From positions 62,001-126,000 of the forward strand of contig NZ_QPJC01000013.1 of NCBI RefSeq assembly GCF_003337235.1: a stretch of 64,000 bases of DNA, read 5' to 3'. The notes beneath the pieces are model-generated. The model saw only the letters and a program-made list of their open reading frames with translations. It did not search any database and was not told the DNA's origin. The DNA comes from Halopolyspora algeriensis (lineage in GTDB: Bacteria; Actinomycetota; Actinomycetes; Mycobacteriales; Pseudonocardiaceae). Within the stretch, counting starts at the first letter, position 1. Every line of letters begins with the position of its first letter. Of this stretch, positions 8,847 to 16,740 are shown piece by piece. The translations under genes and the position numbers were made by a program.

Positions 8847-9866
8847 ATGTCCGCTGTGGACAACAGGGGTGGCGGCTCTCCGGAGTCGCGCCTGCTCGAG
8901 GTCGAGGACCTGCACGTGGAGTTCCGCTCCAAGGACGGCACGGCCAACGTGCTCAACGGCGTGAGCTACCACGTCGACGCGGGGGAGACGCTGGCCGTGC
9001 TCGGCGAGTCCGGCTCCGGCAAGAGCGTCACGGCCCAGACCGTGATGGGCATCCTGGACACCCCGCCCGGTTTCGTCACCGGAGGTTCGATCCGCTACCG
9101 GGGCGAGGAGATGCTCACCGCCGGCGAGGAGCGGCGCCGCGAGCTGCGCGGCGAGAACATGGCGATGATCTTCCAGGACGCGCTGTCGGCACTGAACCCG
9201 GTGTTCACCGTCGGTTTCCAGATCGCCGAGCAGTTCCGGTTCCGCCGGGGCATGTCGCGCAAGGACGCCATGGCCAAGGCGGCCGAGATGCTCGACATGG
9301 TCAAGATCCCCAACGCCAAGCAGCGCGTGAAGGAGTTCCCGCACCAGTTCTCCGGTGGCATGCGCCAGCGCGTGATGATCGCGATGTCGCTGGCCCTGGA
9401 CCCGGACCTGCTCATCGCCGACGAGCCCACCACGGCCCTCGACGTCACCGTGCAGGCCCAGATCATGGATCTGCTCGACGAGTTGCGCCGCGAACGCGGG
9501 ATGGGGCTCATCCTCATCACCCACGACCTCGGCGTCGTCGCCGAGGTCGCCGACCGCATCTCGGTGATGTACGCGGGCCGAGTCGTGGAGAAGGCCGACG
9601 CCCACTCGCTGTACAAGCAGCCGGGCCACCCCTACACCGAGGGGCTGATGGAGTCCATCCCGCGACTGGACATGAAGGGGCACGAGCTGGCCAGCATCCA
9701 GGGCCTGCCGCCGACCCTGACGAACATCCCGCCGGGATGCCCGTTCCACCCCCGCTGCCACCGGGCCGAGGACGCGTGCCGGGAGAAGGTGCCCGAGTTC
9801 CACGATCTGGGGCTGGGACGTGCCAGCGCCTGCCACTTCGCCGAGGAGCTGATCAGCCGTGACTGA
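8847..9866 (+). CDS. Peptide ABC transporter ATPase, DppD type
   Basis: A 339-residue ATP-binding subunit. The Walker A motif GESGSGKS lies near residue 53, the signature FSGGMRQR near residue 170, the Walker [14 protein letters not shown] follows, and the C-terminal oligopeptide/dipeptide extension has [14 protein letters not shown], the Cys-rich motif of this family. The ATG at 8847 is preceded by AAGGAGG at 8834-8840; the frame is open further upstream inside dppC but without a ribosome site. It overlaps dppF by 8 bp. Confidence 0.9.
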   Translation: MSAVDNRGGGSPESRLLEVEDLHVEFRSKDGTANVLNGVSYHVDAGETLAVLGESGSGKSVTAQTVMGILDTPPGFVTGGSIRYRGEEMLTAGEERRRELRGENMAMIFQDALSALNPVFTVGFQIAEQFRFRRGMSRKDAMAKAAEMLDMVKIPNAKQRVKEFPHQFSGGMRQRVMIAMSLALDPDLLIADEPTTALDVTVQAQIMDLLDELRRERGMGLILITHDLGVVAEVADRISVMYAGRVVEKADAHSLYKQPGHPYTEGLMESIPRLDMKGHELASIQGLPPTLTNIPPGCPFHPRCHRAEDACREKVPEFHDLGLGRASACHFAEELISRD

Positions 9867-10914
9867 AGCGAGCGCAGAACCGATCCTGCAGGTGCGCGAT
9901 CTCGTCAAGCACTTCCCGGTGACTCAGGGCGTGGTGTTCAAACGCACCATCGGCCACGTCCGGGCGGTCGACGGGGTGTCGTTCGACCTCCACAAGGGCG
10001 AGACCCTCGGTGTGGTCGGCGAGTCCGGTTGCGGCAAGTCGACGCTGGCTCAGGTGCTGATGCGGCTGGAGCAGCCGACCAGCGGCACGGCGCTGTTCGA
10101 GGGCGAGGACATGTTCGCCAAGAAGGGCGCCGATCTGCGCAGGCTGCGCCGCGACATGCAGATCGTGCTGCAGGACCCCTACACCTCGCTGAACCCGCGC
10201 AAGACCGTGGGCGACATCGTCGGGGAGCCCTTCGAGATCCACCCTGAGGTGGCGCCGAAGGGGGAGCGGCAGCGCAAGGTGCAGGAACTGCTCGACATCG
10301 TCGGGCTCAACCCCGAGCACGTCCACCGGTACCCGCACCAGTTCTCCGGCGGGCAGCGCCAGCGCATCGGCATCGCCCGGGCGCTGGCGCTGAAGCCGAA
10401 GGTGATCGTCTGCGACGAGCCGGTCTCCGCGCTGGACGTCTCGATCCAGGCGCAGGTGATGAACCTGCTGGGCGAGCTGCAGTCGGAGTTCGGGCTGTCC
10501 TACATCTTCATCGCCCACGACCTGGGTGTGGTGCGGCACCTGTCCGACCGGGTCGGGGTGATGTATCTGGGCAAGATGGTCGAGACCGGAACCGAGGACC
10601 AGATCTACGAGCACCCGCAGCACCCCTACACCCAGGCGCTGCTGTCCTCGGTGCCGGTGCCCGATCCGACCCTGCGGGACCGGCGCGAGATGATCCGGTT
10701 GTCCGGGGACGTGCCGAGCCCGGCGAACCCGCCGTCGGGGTGCCGGTTCCGCACCCGCTGCTGGAAGGCCACGGACCTCTGCGCCGAGCAGCAGCCGGCG
10801 CTGGAGATCCGCCGCGAAGGCGGGCAGGTCGTCGGTGACGAGTTGAGCACCGACGGGAACGCCCACCCGAGTGCCTGCCACTTCGCCGAGGAGCGCCCCC
10901 ACGTCGTCGCGTGA
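9859..10914 (+). CDS. Peptide ABC transporter ATPase, DppF type
   Basis: A 351-residue ATPase that would pair with the DppD-type subunit. It has Walker [11 protein letters not shown]-loop [14 protein letters not shown], signature FSGGQRQR and Walker [13 protein letters not shown], and ends with a CRFRTRCW Cys motif. The GTG at 9859 lies in the 8-bp overlap with dppD. It is the last gene of the operon; a strong terminator begins 53 bp after the stop. Confidence 0.9.
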   Translation: MTEASAEPILQVRDLVKHFPVTQGVVFKRTIGHVRAVDGVSFDLHKGETLGVVGESGCGKSTLAQVLMRLEQPTSGTALFEGEDMFAKKGADLRRLRRDMQIVLQDPYTSLNPRKTVGDIVGEPFEIHPEVAPKGERQRKVQELLDIVGLNPEHVHRYPHQFSGGQRQRIGIARALALKPKVIVCDEPVSALDVSIQAQVMNLLGELQSEFGLSYIFIAHDLGVVRHLSDRVGVMYLGKMVETGTEDQIYEHPQHPYTQALLSSVPVPDPTLRDRREMIRLSGDVPSPANPPSGCRFRTRCWKATDLCAEQQPALEIRREGGQVVGDELSTDGNAHPSACHFAEERPHVVA

Positions 10915-10967
10915 GGTGCGGTGACAGCGCTGTGGCGTGACGACGCTGTGGCGCGCCGTGTCGAGCC

Positions 10968-11008
10968 AGCGGCCCGTTTGCCCGTCGAGAACGGGCGAAC
11001 GGGCCGCT
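10968..11008 (+). terminator. Terminator of the peptide ABC operon
   Basis: An 18-bp stem with one G-T wobble pairs 10968-10985 with 10991-11008 around the loop CGAGA, followed by TTCTC. Position right after the operon and stem strength support termination. Confidence 0.75.
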
Positions 11009-11044
11009 TCTCGCGCGCCCCGCGGCTTCACACGAACAATCTAT

Positions 11045-11072
11045 TTGACTCTTGGGCACAGCGAGAGATAAT
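11045..11072 (+). promoter_or_regulatory. Near-consensus promoter upstream of a noncoding region
   Basis: TTGACT (11045-11050) and GATAAT (11067-11072) are separated by 16 bp, the best consensus match in this part of the window. No convincing protein start follows on this strand for 1.5 kb, so the transcript is probably noncoding. Confidence 0.6.
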
Positions 11073-11078
11073 GGAACC

Positions 11079-11230
11079 GTCAGCACCAGAAGTTGACACG
11101 GCCCGGGCAGCAAGAACCCGGATAGCCAGCCGGAGCCTCCAAGGGGTTGCGAGGATGCGCCGGAACCGGGAAACCGGATCCCTCCGCCTGTGAGGTGGTT
11201 GTGGCCCCTCGAGCCCACTTGGGGGTTTCG
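11079..11230 (+). ncRNA. Candidate structured small RNA of about 150 nt
   Basis: The segment starts about 7 nt after a near-consensus promoter and ends at a hairpin (CCCC 11205-11208 with GGGG at 11221-11224, then GTTTCG) that abuts the stop codon of the convergent DUF3800 gene. In between, several local stems can be drawn: GTCA/TGAC near the start, CCGGG/CCCGG, a two-part stem CCGG-CCTC/GAGG-CCGG, and CCGG-GAAA-CCGG with a GNRA tetraloop. I tried to match it to tmRNA, SRP RNA, 6C RNA and the common riboswitches and found no convincing match. It may be an orphan leader or a free-standing sRNA. Confidence 0.4.
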
Positions 11231-11237
11231 TCTGTGT

Positions 11238-12029
11238 TCAGCAAGCCTGATGCAGAGCGCGCCACCAGCATCGGTTCGTGATGTAATCCTCTTCGCCGAT
11301 CACCTTGATCCCCCTACCGAGTAGGGTGCCATTGTGTCGGCGAAGCTGGTGACCGCACTGGACCAGCAGTTTGGCGCAATCGTGGTCATTCGGGGCGCCT
11401 GTTAGCGCGAGGTTGAGCATGCCCGCGTAGATGTCGGCAAGCTGGATGCCATCGTAAGACGATGTGCCGTACCACTTGGGTGGCCAAGCCACATGTTCCC
11501 GGGGCACAGTCAACGATGATGACTGCGCTCGGACCAGGTTGAGGTAGTTGATCGTCGCTTTGTGATCCATGTGCCTGACCGAGCCGAGTCGCATGACGGC
11601 CAGCCGGGAACCGCTCGGCCAGTCGCGTGCCGCCCAAGCGATTCGTTCCATCAAAAGCCGTGTCGTATAGTTGTAGAATTTCGGCGCATCGCTGCGTAGG
11701 GCAGCTTCAAATGTGATGGTTTCTTTGTGCGCGATGACGTGAATGACTTTCACGTCTGCGATATTGGCGAGCATGCCGGCAGCAAGTTCGCGACGGTCGG
11801 AATGCTTGGCCTTGAAGTGCTCGGTCCAGTGCAGCGGCCGCGATGTTCCCACGACATAGCGTAATCCTCCGGCGACGGCCCGAGCTTGCGGTATTCGCTC
11901 CTGTGGAATGATGAGAGCGGTCATGGCGGGGAACGGAGAGGATGTCTTGCTGAAGCCGCGATCGCCGGTTTCGTCGACGTAGACCTCCAGTTTGGGTAAT
12001 TTGCCGGCCCATGAGGGAGTTTGCGGCAC
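11238..12029 (-). CDS. DUF3800 domain-containing protein
   Basis: A 263-residue protein. VYVDETGDRGF near residue 17 and DGIQLADIYAG near residue 195 are the acidic motifs of DUF3800, a family with an RNase H-like look that is often found in mobile or defence-type regions; its activity is not established. The start is GTG at 12027-12029, about 16 residues before the first motif; no good Shine-Dalgarno is seen, so an alternative nearby start is possible. Codon use is less GC-biased than in neighbouring housekeeping genes, consistent with transfer. It converges on the candidate small RNA, its stop lying right after that RNA's terminator. Confidence 0.75.
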   Translation of the reverse strand: MPQTPSWAGKLPKLEVYVDETGDRGFSKTSSPFPAMTALIIPQERIPQARAVAGGLRYVVGTSRPLHWTEHFKAKHSDRRELAAGMLANIADVKVIHVIAHKETITFEAALRSDAPKFYNYTTRLLMERIAWAARDWPSGSRLAVMRLGSVRHMDHKATINYLNLVRAQSSSLTVPREHVAWPPKWYGTSSYDGIQLADIYAGMLNLALTGAPNDHDCAKLLVQCGHQLRRHNGTLLGRGIKVIGEEDYITNRCWWRALHQAC

Positions 12030-12133
12030 CGGAGGCCAGGTGTTGCCCTCGAAGGTCGATAATTACACACCAGCTCCTTCCGGCTCGCCCAATGTGTCAC
12101 CGAGAAATGATCATAGCTCACGCTGAGTGCGTG

Positions 12134-12316
12134 CTACGTACCCAGGACAAATCTGTTTGGGTGCAGGGGCACCGAGATTCCCCGGGGCTCGGCGAGGCGA
12201 GGCAAGTCACCGAGGCCCGAGGTGACGACAGGAGCCACGAGTTGGCGCGCGGTAACCACGGCGAGTGCCTCCGCGACGTCCGAGGCCCCCGCCTTGCCAC
12301 AGGCCGTGCCCACCGG
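12134..12316 (-). pseudogene. PIN-domain (VapC-like) toxin remnant
   Basis: About 60 codons on the minus strand encode ACGKAGASDVAEAL, then a VVTSGLGDLPRL-like segment, which matches the C-terminal third of VapC/PIN ribonuclease toxins (conserved Asp in SDV and in the TSD-DL region, the latter altered to TSGLGDL here). The upstream two thirds, including the first catalytic Asp, are absent: the open frame continues as Arg-rich sequence without family resemblance. No antitoxin gene is seen beside it. It is best read as a decayed toxin gene. Confidence 0.5.
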
Positions 12317-12557
12317 ACGGGGTCGGATTCGGTGTTCTCGGCGTTTCCGTCGCCGACTGTTTCCGCGCCTGTGTTCGGTTGTTCGCCGGCCGGTGCGATT
12401 TCCGAGTGATCCCCCGAGGACATCGGGAAGGTGTTGAGCAGGAAAAATCACTCAACGGGCGGATGTGCTCCGGTGATCAGGGCTGCCAGCATTTCCGGTA
12501 CCGAGGCAATACTGCATTCGGCGGCGGGTATGCGGGTCCGATCGGAGGAGGACGCCC

Positions 12558-12674
12558 ATGGCCGAGCAGCACCCGGACCACATCGACGCCCCGCGCGGAG
12601 CACTGCGCGACGCGGAACCGACCGAACAATCAGAACTGGACCGGTTGTCCACCGAGTACCGCGAGGTGGACTGA
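12558..12674 (+). CDS. Small acidic protein coupled to the amidase gene
   Basis: A 38-residue ORF (starts MAEQHPDHID, ends STEYREVD) with a strong ribosome site GGAGGAGG at 12544-12551, 6 bp before its ATG. Its stop overlaps the amidase start as TGATG, so translation should be coupled. It is highly charged and acidic with no membrane segment, so it is not an obvious holin. Function unknown; the arrangement recalls small genes preceding phage endolysins. I do not recognise a family. Confidence 0.55.
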   Translation: MAEQHPDHIDAPRGALRDAEPTEQSELDRLSTEYREVD

Positions 12675-13618
12675 TGGGACAGTGGTTCAACCGACCCGGC
12701 TCCAATCTGGCCACCGTGGCGCGCGACACCGGGTACCCCGTCGTCGAGGTGCCCGGATGGACCACCAGAGGGCACGGCCCGCTCGGCAACCACGTCGGCG
12801 TGGTGGTGGCTCACCACACCGCAGGGCCCGAGCCGGAGCAGACCAGCAGCAATTATCCCAGTCTCGACGTCGTCACCCACGGCCGTCCGGGGCTTCCCGG
12901 GCCGCTGTCGCACTTCGGGATCGGCTACGACGGCACCGTGTACGTCATCGCAGCCGGATTGGCCTACCACGCCGGGCGCGGCGGTTGGGCCGGTTTCAGC
13001 GGCAACTCCACGGCGCTGGGAATCGAGGCCGAGGATTCCGGTGACGGGGACTGGACTCCGCAGCAGCTCGACGTCTACCCGCGGCTGGTGGCCCGCACCT
13101 GCCGGTTCCTCGGCATCAGCGCTGCGGGCGTCTGCGCGCACCGCGAATGGGCGCCGAACCGCAAGATCGACCCTGCCGGCATCGACATGGACGCCTTCCG
13201 CCGCCGGGTCGCCGACTATCTCGCGCATCCCGAGACCATTCCCAAGGAGGACGACGTGAGCGCCGACGAAGTCTGGAACAAGGAACTCCTGCTGTGGCAC
13301 GCGTCCAACCCTGACCGGGAGACCATGCCCGCCTGGCAGCAGCTGCACCAGGCACGGGCCTACTCGATGCTGGCGTTCCACCGCTCCCAGGCCACACTGG
13401 ACGCGGTGAACCGGTTCCCGCAGATGCTGGAGGCGGCCGGGCACACCGACCCGCAGGCCGTGGCCGAAGCGCTGCGCCCCGTCATCGCCGAGGCGGTCGG
13501 TCCTGTCATCGAGGGCGCGGTGGCCGATGCACTCGGGCAGGACAACGCCGCCACGGCCGAGACCATCGTCGACCGCATCGCCCAGCGTCTCGCCGGTGAG
13601 CAGACCTCCGGTGCCTGA
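12674..13618 (+). CDS. Peptidoglycan-recognition/N-acetylmuramoyl-L-alanine amidase, endolysin-like
   Basis: A 314-residue protein with an Amidase_2/PGRP domain at residues 1 to about 180: VVVAHHTAGP carries the first zinc His, GPLSHFGIGYDGTVY the substrate-groove motif, and VCAHREWAPNRKIDP the later zinc His and active-site region. This enzyme class cuts the amide between MurNAc and L-Ala. The C-terminal third is helical and Ala-rich with no recognised wall-binding repeat. No signal peptide is present, as in phage endolysins that rely on a holin, and unlike most housekeeping amidases. The ATG at 12674 overlaps the preceding small ORF's stop; the frame is open upstream but without features. 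Confidence 0.8.
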   Translation: MGQWFNRPGSNLATVARDTGYPVVEVPGWTTRGHGPLGNHVGVVVAHHTAGPEPEQTSSNYPSLDVVTHGRPGLPGPLSHFGIGYDGTVYVIAAGLAYHAGRGGWAGFSGNSTALGIEAEDSGDGDWTPQQLDVYPRLVARTCRFLGISAAGVCAHREWAPNRKIDPAGIDMDAFRRRVADYLAHPETIPKEDDVSADEVWNKELLLWHASNPDRETMPAWQQLHQARAYSMLAFHRSQATLDAVNRFPQMLEAAGHTDPQAVAEALRPVIAEAVGPVIEGAVADALGQDNAATAETIVDRIAQRLAGEQTSGA

Positions 13619-13779
13619 TGAATTCCCTCAACCGAGCGGCGGCCGTGTCGATCACCATGGCGGTGGCCCCGGCCGCCGGGGCACCGAGCATCGGACCGGT
13701 ACCCCGGCCGGGTCCGTTCGGGCTTGCTTACCGCCGGATCACCGGGCCAGGAACTCGGCGAGGTCGGCGGACTGCTTGA
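13618..13779 (+). CDS. Possible small hydrophobic ORF after the amidase
   Basis: An ATG overlaps the amidase stop (TGATG at 13616-13620), and the frame runs 53 codons. Residues 7-27 are hydrophobic (AAAVSITMAVAPAAG in the middle), then Pro/Arg-rich. The last 41 bp overlap the 3' end of the convergent carboxypeptidase gene. It could be a truncated holin or signal-peptide remnant, or chance; only the coupling geometry supports it. Confidence 0.25.
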   Translation: MNSLNRAAAVSITMAVAPAAGAPSIGPVPRPGPFGLAYRRITGPGTRRGRRTA

Positions 13780-15217
13780 TGCGCGAGGGCTCGTGCACGT
13801 ACATCATGTGCCCCGCCGGGTAGTAGCGGACGTCGATGTTGTCCCGCAGCTCGCGGGGGATCGTCAGCCGCGCGAGCGTGTGCTCGGCCGCGAAGTACGG
13901 CGTGGCACCGTCGGTGTGTCCGCAGCTCACCTGCAGCCGCAGGTACGGGTTCGCCCGCATCGCGGCGGAGAGCTTGTCGGTCACGGCCACCGCACTGCCC
14001 TCGAACTCCTTGTACGACCACGGGTGCACCCGGGTGCTGATCACCTCGTACGGCAGGTCGTTGGCGTAGCCCAGCTCCGCGCGCAGGTAGTGATTGATCG
14101 CCGCGGAGTAGGCGCCGATGATGCCGGAGACGCTCGGGTCGTCGGTGAAGTGCTCGCCGCCGGCGTCCGGTTCCCACCCGGTGAACCGCCCGTCCATCCG
14201 GCCCACGGTCCGGCGCCGGTCGCGCAGCAGTTCGGTGAAGAACCGGATGTGCTCGATGCGCAGGTCGACGCGGTCCACGTAGTCCTCGGACAACCCGGTC
14301 AGTGCCGCCGTCCGGCGCACCATGTCCCCGCGCTCGGAATCCGACAGCCGCGCGCCGCGCGCGAGCGCCCACGGGTAGTCGCGCGCGGCGAACTCCTCGG
14401 CCTCGTCGAGGACCTCCCGCAGCGGGCGGTCGCCGTGCTTGCCGTGGTGATGCGCGATCGCGGCGTAGGTCGGCAGGAACAGCGAGTAGGGCAGGTCGTT
14501 GCCCTCGGTGAACCGGATGGTGCCCATGTCCAGCACCGCCGAGATCAGCAGCAGCCCGTTGAGATACATCCCGTAGCGGGTCTGCAGGTGCTCGGCCAGG
14601 GCGGCCGCGCGCAGCGTGCCGTAGGACTCGCCGGCCAGGTACTTCGGCGACATCCAGCGGTCGTGGCGCGTCGTCCACAGCCGGATCAGCTCGCCGACGG
14701 ACTCGATGTCGCGCTGGTAGCCGTGGAAGTCGCCGGGGTCGCCGCCCTTGATCGCGCGCGAGTAGCCGGTGGAGATGGGATCGATGAACACCAGGTCGCT
14801 GTGTGCCAGCAGTGTCTCGGGGTTGTCGGCCAGCCCGTACGGCGGTGGCGCGAGCTGACCGGCGTCGCCGGAAAGCACCCGGCGCGGCCCCAGCAGGCCC
14901 AGGTGCAGCCAGGTGCTCGAAGCGCCGGGGCCGCCGTTGAACGCGAAGGTGACCGGGCGGCTGCCGGGTTCGGCGGTGTCGACCGTGTAGGCGGTCACGA
15001 ACATCTCGGCCTTGGCCACGTGGCCGTCGAACGTGCCGTCGGTGTGCGCCTCCTCGCGGAGAACGACGCGGCCCGTGGTGGCCGTGTAGGACAGTTCGGT
15101 GCCCTTCGCGGTGATGGTGTGATGCGTGGTGACCAGGTCGTCGGCCGGTTCGGCCGGGGTCGTGGTCTGCTTCTTCTCGGACTCGTCGGTTTTGCCTTGT
15201 TCCGCACTGGCTGACAT
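13739..15217 (-). CDS. S10 family serine carboxypeptidase-like peptidase
   Basis: A 492-residue alpha/beta hydrolase of the S10 group. NGGPGASS forms the oxyanion-hole motif (about residue 75), YLAGESYGTLR holds the nucleophilic Ser, GHTDGATP the probable Asp region and YYPAGHMMYVH the catalytic His near the C-terminus. No signal peptide is visible, so a cytoplasmic peptidase is likely. The ATG at 15215-15217 gives a hydrophilic start (MSASAEQGKTDESEKK) and usual family length; the frame stays open upstream but overlaps the leader of the divergent udgB. Its 3' end converges on the amidase cassette. Confidence 0.85.
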   Translation of the reverse strand: MSASAEQGKTDESEKKQTTTPAEPADDLVTTHHTITAKGTELSYTATTGRVVLREEAHTDGTFDGHVAKAEMFVTAYTVDTAEPGSRPVTFAFNGGPGASSTWLHLGLLGPRRVLSGDAGQLAPPPYGLADNPETLLAHSDLVFIDPISTGYSRAIKGGDPGDFHGYQRDIESVGELIRLWTTRHDRWMSPKYLAGESYGTLRAAALAEHLQTRYGMYLNGLLLISAVLDMGTIRFTEGNDLPYSLFLPTYAAIAHHHGKHGDRPLREVLDEAEEFAARDYPWALARGARLSDSERGDMVRRTAALTGLSEDYVDRVDLRIEHIRFFTELLRDRRRTVGRMDGRFTGWEPDAGGEHFTDDPSVSGIIGAYSAAINHYLRAELGYANDLPYEVISTRVHPWSYKEFEGSAVAVTDKLSAAMRANPYLRLQVSCGHTDGATPYFAAEHTLARLTIPRELRDNIDVRYYPAGHMMYVHEPSRIKQSADLAEFLAR

Positions 15218-15296
15218 GGCCCGAACCTTACTGTTCCCGGGCACGAGGATTCGATGGCTTGATGCGGACGATCCCGCGTCTGTCAGGGTGGAAGCC

Positions 15297-16067
15297 GTGA
15301 CTGAGGTGATTTCCGAGTTGGTCGCCGAGCCGATCGAGGCCCCTGCGCAGGCTGCGGCCACCGCCCGCGACCTCGGCGAACTGGACTCCCTGGTCGCGCA
15401 CTGCACCGCCTGCCCGCGTCTGGTGGCCTGGCGCGAGGGAGTCGCGCGGGAGAAGCGTGCGGCGTTTCGCGGCGAGCAGTACTGGGGCAGGCCGGTTCCG
15501 GGGTTCGGGCCGACGGACGCCTCGATCGCCGTGGTGGGCTTGGCCCCGGCCGCGCACGGCGCGAACCGCACCGGCCGGATGTTCACCGGTGATCGTTCGG
15601 GAACCGTGCTCTACCAGGCGCTGTACGACGTGGGGCTGGCTTCGCAGCCGGACTCCCACAGCATCGGCGACGGTCTGGAACTGTACGACACGCGGATCAC
15701 CGCGCCCGTGCGCTGCGCGCCCCCGGCGAACAAGCCGACCCCCGACGAGCGCGACGCGTGCCGCCCCTGGCTGGCTCGTGAGCTGGAGCTGCTGCGCCCG
15801 ACCCTGCGGGTCGTCGTGGTCCTCGGTGGCTACGGGTGGCAGGCGCTGCTTCCGGTGCTCGGTGCCTCGGAGTGGCGGGTGCCCCGTCCGCGCCCGAAGT
15901 TCGGACACGGCGTGCACGCGCGGATTCCCGCCACCGACGGAGGCGCCGATCTGGACCTGCTCGGCTGTTACCACGTCAGCCAGCAGAACACCTTCACCGG
16001 CAGGCTCACCCCGCCGATGTTGCGGGAGGTGTTTCAGCAGGCCAAGGAGTTGGCGGGGGTGGCGTGA
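15297..16067 (+). CDS. udgB: Family 5 uracil-DNA glycosylase (UdgB)
   Basis: A 256-residue base-excision repair glycosylase. The Cys in CTACPRL near residue 40, VRCAPPANKPT and GCYHVSQQNT are the ligand positions of the 4Fe-4S cluster in family 4/5 UDGs; GLAPAAHGANRTGRMFTGDRS is the active-site motif and HVSQQNTFTGRL the C-terminal minor-groove motif. Family 5 enzymes remove uracil, hypoxanthine and other deaminated bases. The GTG at 15297 is the chosen start; the frame continues upstream across the divergent gene's start. The last 62 bp of conserved coding sequence recur exactly at 16977-17038, after a toxin-antitoxin module. Confidence 0.85.
   Translation: MTEVISELVAEPIEAPAQAAATARDLGELDSLVAHCTACPRLVAWREGVAREKRAAFRGEQYWGRPVPGFGPTDASIAVVGLAPAAHGANRTGRMFTGDRSGTVLYQALYDVGLASQPDSHSIGDGLELYDTRITAPVRCAPPANKPTPDERDACRPWLARELELLRPTLRVVVVLGGYGWQALLPVLGASEWRVPRPRPKFGHGVHARIPATDGGADLDLLGCYHVSQQNTFTGRLTPPMLREVFQQAKELAGVA
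15988..16049 (+). repeat. 62-bp direct repeat, copy 1 (inside the udgB 3' end)
   Basis: Bases 15988-16049 are identical to 16977-17038. This copy encodes the TFTGRLTPP...QQAKE end of UdgB and is followed by codons for LAGVA and the stop. Confidence 0.95.
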
Positions 16068-16093
16068 GGTCCGGCAGCGCCAGCGCATAACGC

Positions 16094-16122
16094 TTGCCGT
16101 TATTAACGTGGTACGTTAAACT
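16094..16122 (+). promoter_or_regulatory. higBA promoter with overlapping palindromic operator
   Basis: TTGCCG (16094-16099) and TAAACT (16117-16122) are spaced by 17 bp, and the toxin ATG follows at 16124, so the message would be nearly leaderless. The inverted repeat TTAACGT-GGT-ACGTTAA (16103-16119, 7-bp arms) sits in the spacer and overlaps the -10, as expected for autorepression by the HigA antitoxin. Confidence 0.65.
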
Positions 16123-16123
16123 C

Positions 16124-16405
16124 ATGCTGCGATCTTTCGCCGACAAGGAGACCGAGCGTGTATGGCAACGACGCCGTTCACGGGTCCTCGATCCGAATGT
16201 TCAGCGGGCTGCTCTGCGCAAGCTCGTCATCCTTGATGCTGCGGAGGCAGTGGAGGATCTGCGGACTCCCCCTGGTAACCGGTTGGAGAAGCTGAATGGA
16301 GATCGAGTCGGCCAGTACAGCATTCGGATCAATCAGCAGTGGCGCATCTGCTTCGAGTGGACACCGGCTGGTCCCGAGAACATCGAGATCGTGGACTACC
16401 ACTGA
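16124..16405 (+). CDS. higB: HigB-type mRNA interferase toxin
   Basis: A 93-residue RelE-superfamily toxin. The order FADKETERVW, then PGNRLEKLNGDRVGQYSIRI and INQQWRICFEW is characteristic of HigB (plasmid-maintenance killer family), a ribosome-dependent mRNA endonuclease. Toxin precedes antitoxin, the typical higBA order. The ATG at 16124 lies 1 bp after the -10 box, so translation is probably leaderless; a GTG farther up would run through the operator. The antitoxin gene follows after 11 bp. Confidence 0.85.
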   Translation: MLRSFADKETERVWQRRRSRVLDPNVQRAALRKLVILDAAEAVEDLRTPPGNRLEKLNGDRVGQYSIRINQQWRICFEWTPAGPENIEIVDYH

Positions 16406-16416
16406 AGGGAACGAGG

Positions 16417-16716
16417 ATGTCTGACGAGTACGTCATGCCTCCGATTCATCCGGGGGAGGTCCTGGCCGAGGAGTACCTGGAACCGTTCGGCGTGACCCAG
16501 CACCGTCTCGCCGTCGCGATCGGTGTTCCGCCGCGACGGATCAACGAGATCGTGCACGGCAAACGCGGTGTCTCGGCCGACACCGCACTGCGGCTCGCGC
16601 GCTTCTTCGGCACGTCCGAGCGGTTCTGGCTCAATATGCAGTCGCGCTACGACTTGGAACGTGAGCGGGACTCCCTCGCGGACACATTGGGCCGCATCCA
16701 ACCGCTGTTCGCGTGA
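16417..16716 (+). CDS. higA: HigA-type antitoxin, XRE helix-turn-helix
   Basis: A 99-residue DNA-binding antitoxin. The PPIHPGEVLAEEYLEPFG start, the HTH around residues 25-50 (TQHRLAVAIGVPPRRINEI) and the FFGTSERFWLNMQSRYDLE segment are diagnostic of HigA/VapI. It would neutralise HigB and repress the 16094-16122 promoter. The ATG at 16417 is preceded by ACGAGG. The module lies between the two copies of the 62-bp repeat. Confidence 0.9.
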   Translation: MSDEYVMPPIHPGEVLAEEYLEPFGVTQHRLAVAIGVPPRRINEIVHGKRGVSADTALRLARFFGTSERFWLNMQSRYDLERERDSLADTLGRIQPLFA

Positions 16717-16740
16717 CGGAGGGTGTATACAGCATCCGTG

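Noticed and set aside
11079-11230. tmRNA, SRP RNA or a common riboswitch as identity of the RNA candidate
   Set aside because: The hallmark sequences (tmRNA GGGGCTGAACGG start, SRP GGAAG/GGAGCAG loop, SAM, cobalamin or c-di-AMP cores) are not present.
12544-13779. Prophage
   Set aside because: Only a lysis-like amidase and tiny ORFs are present; no integrase, capsid, portal, terminase or tail gene in the window.
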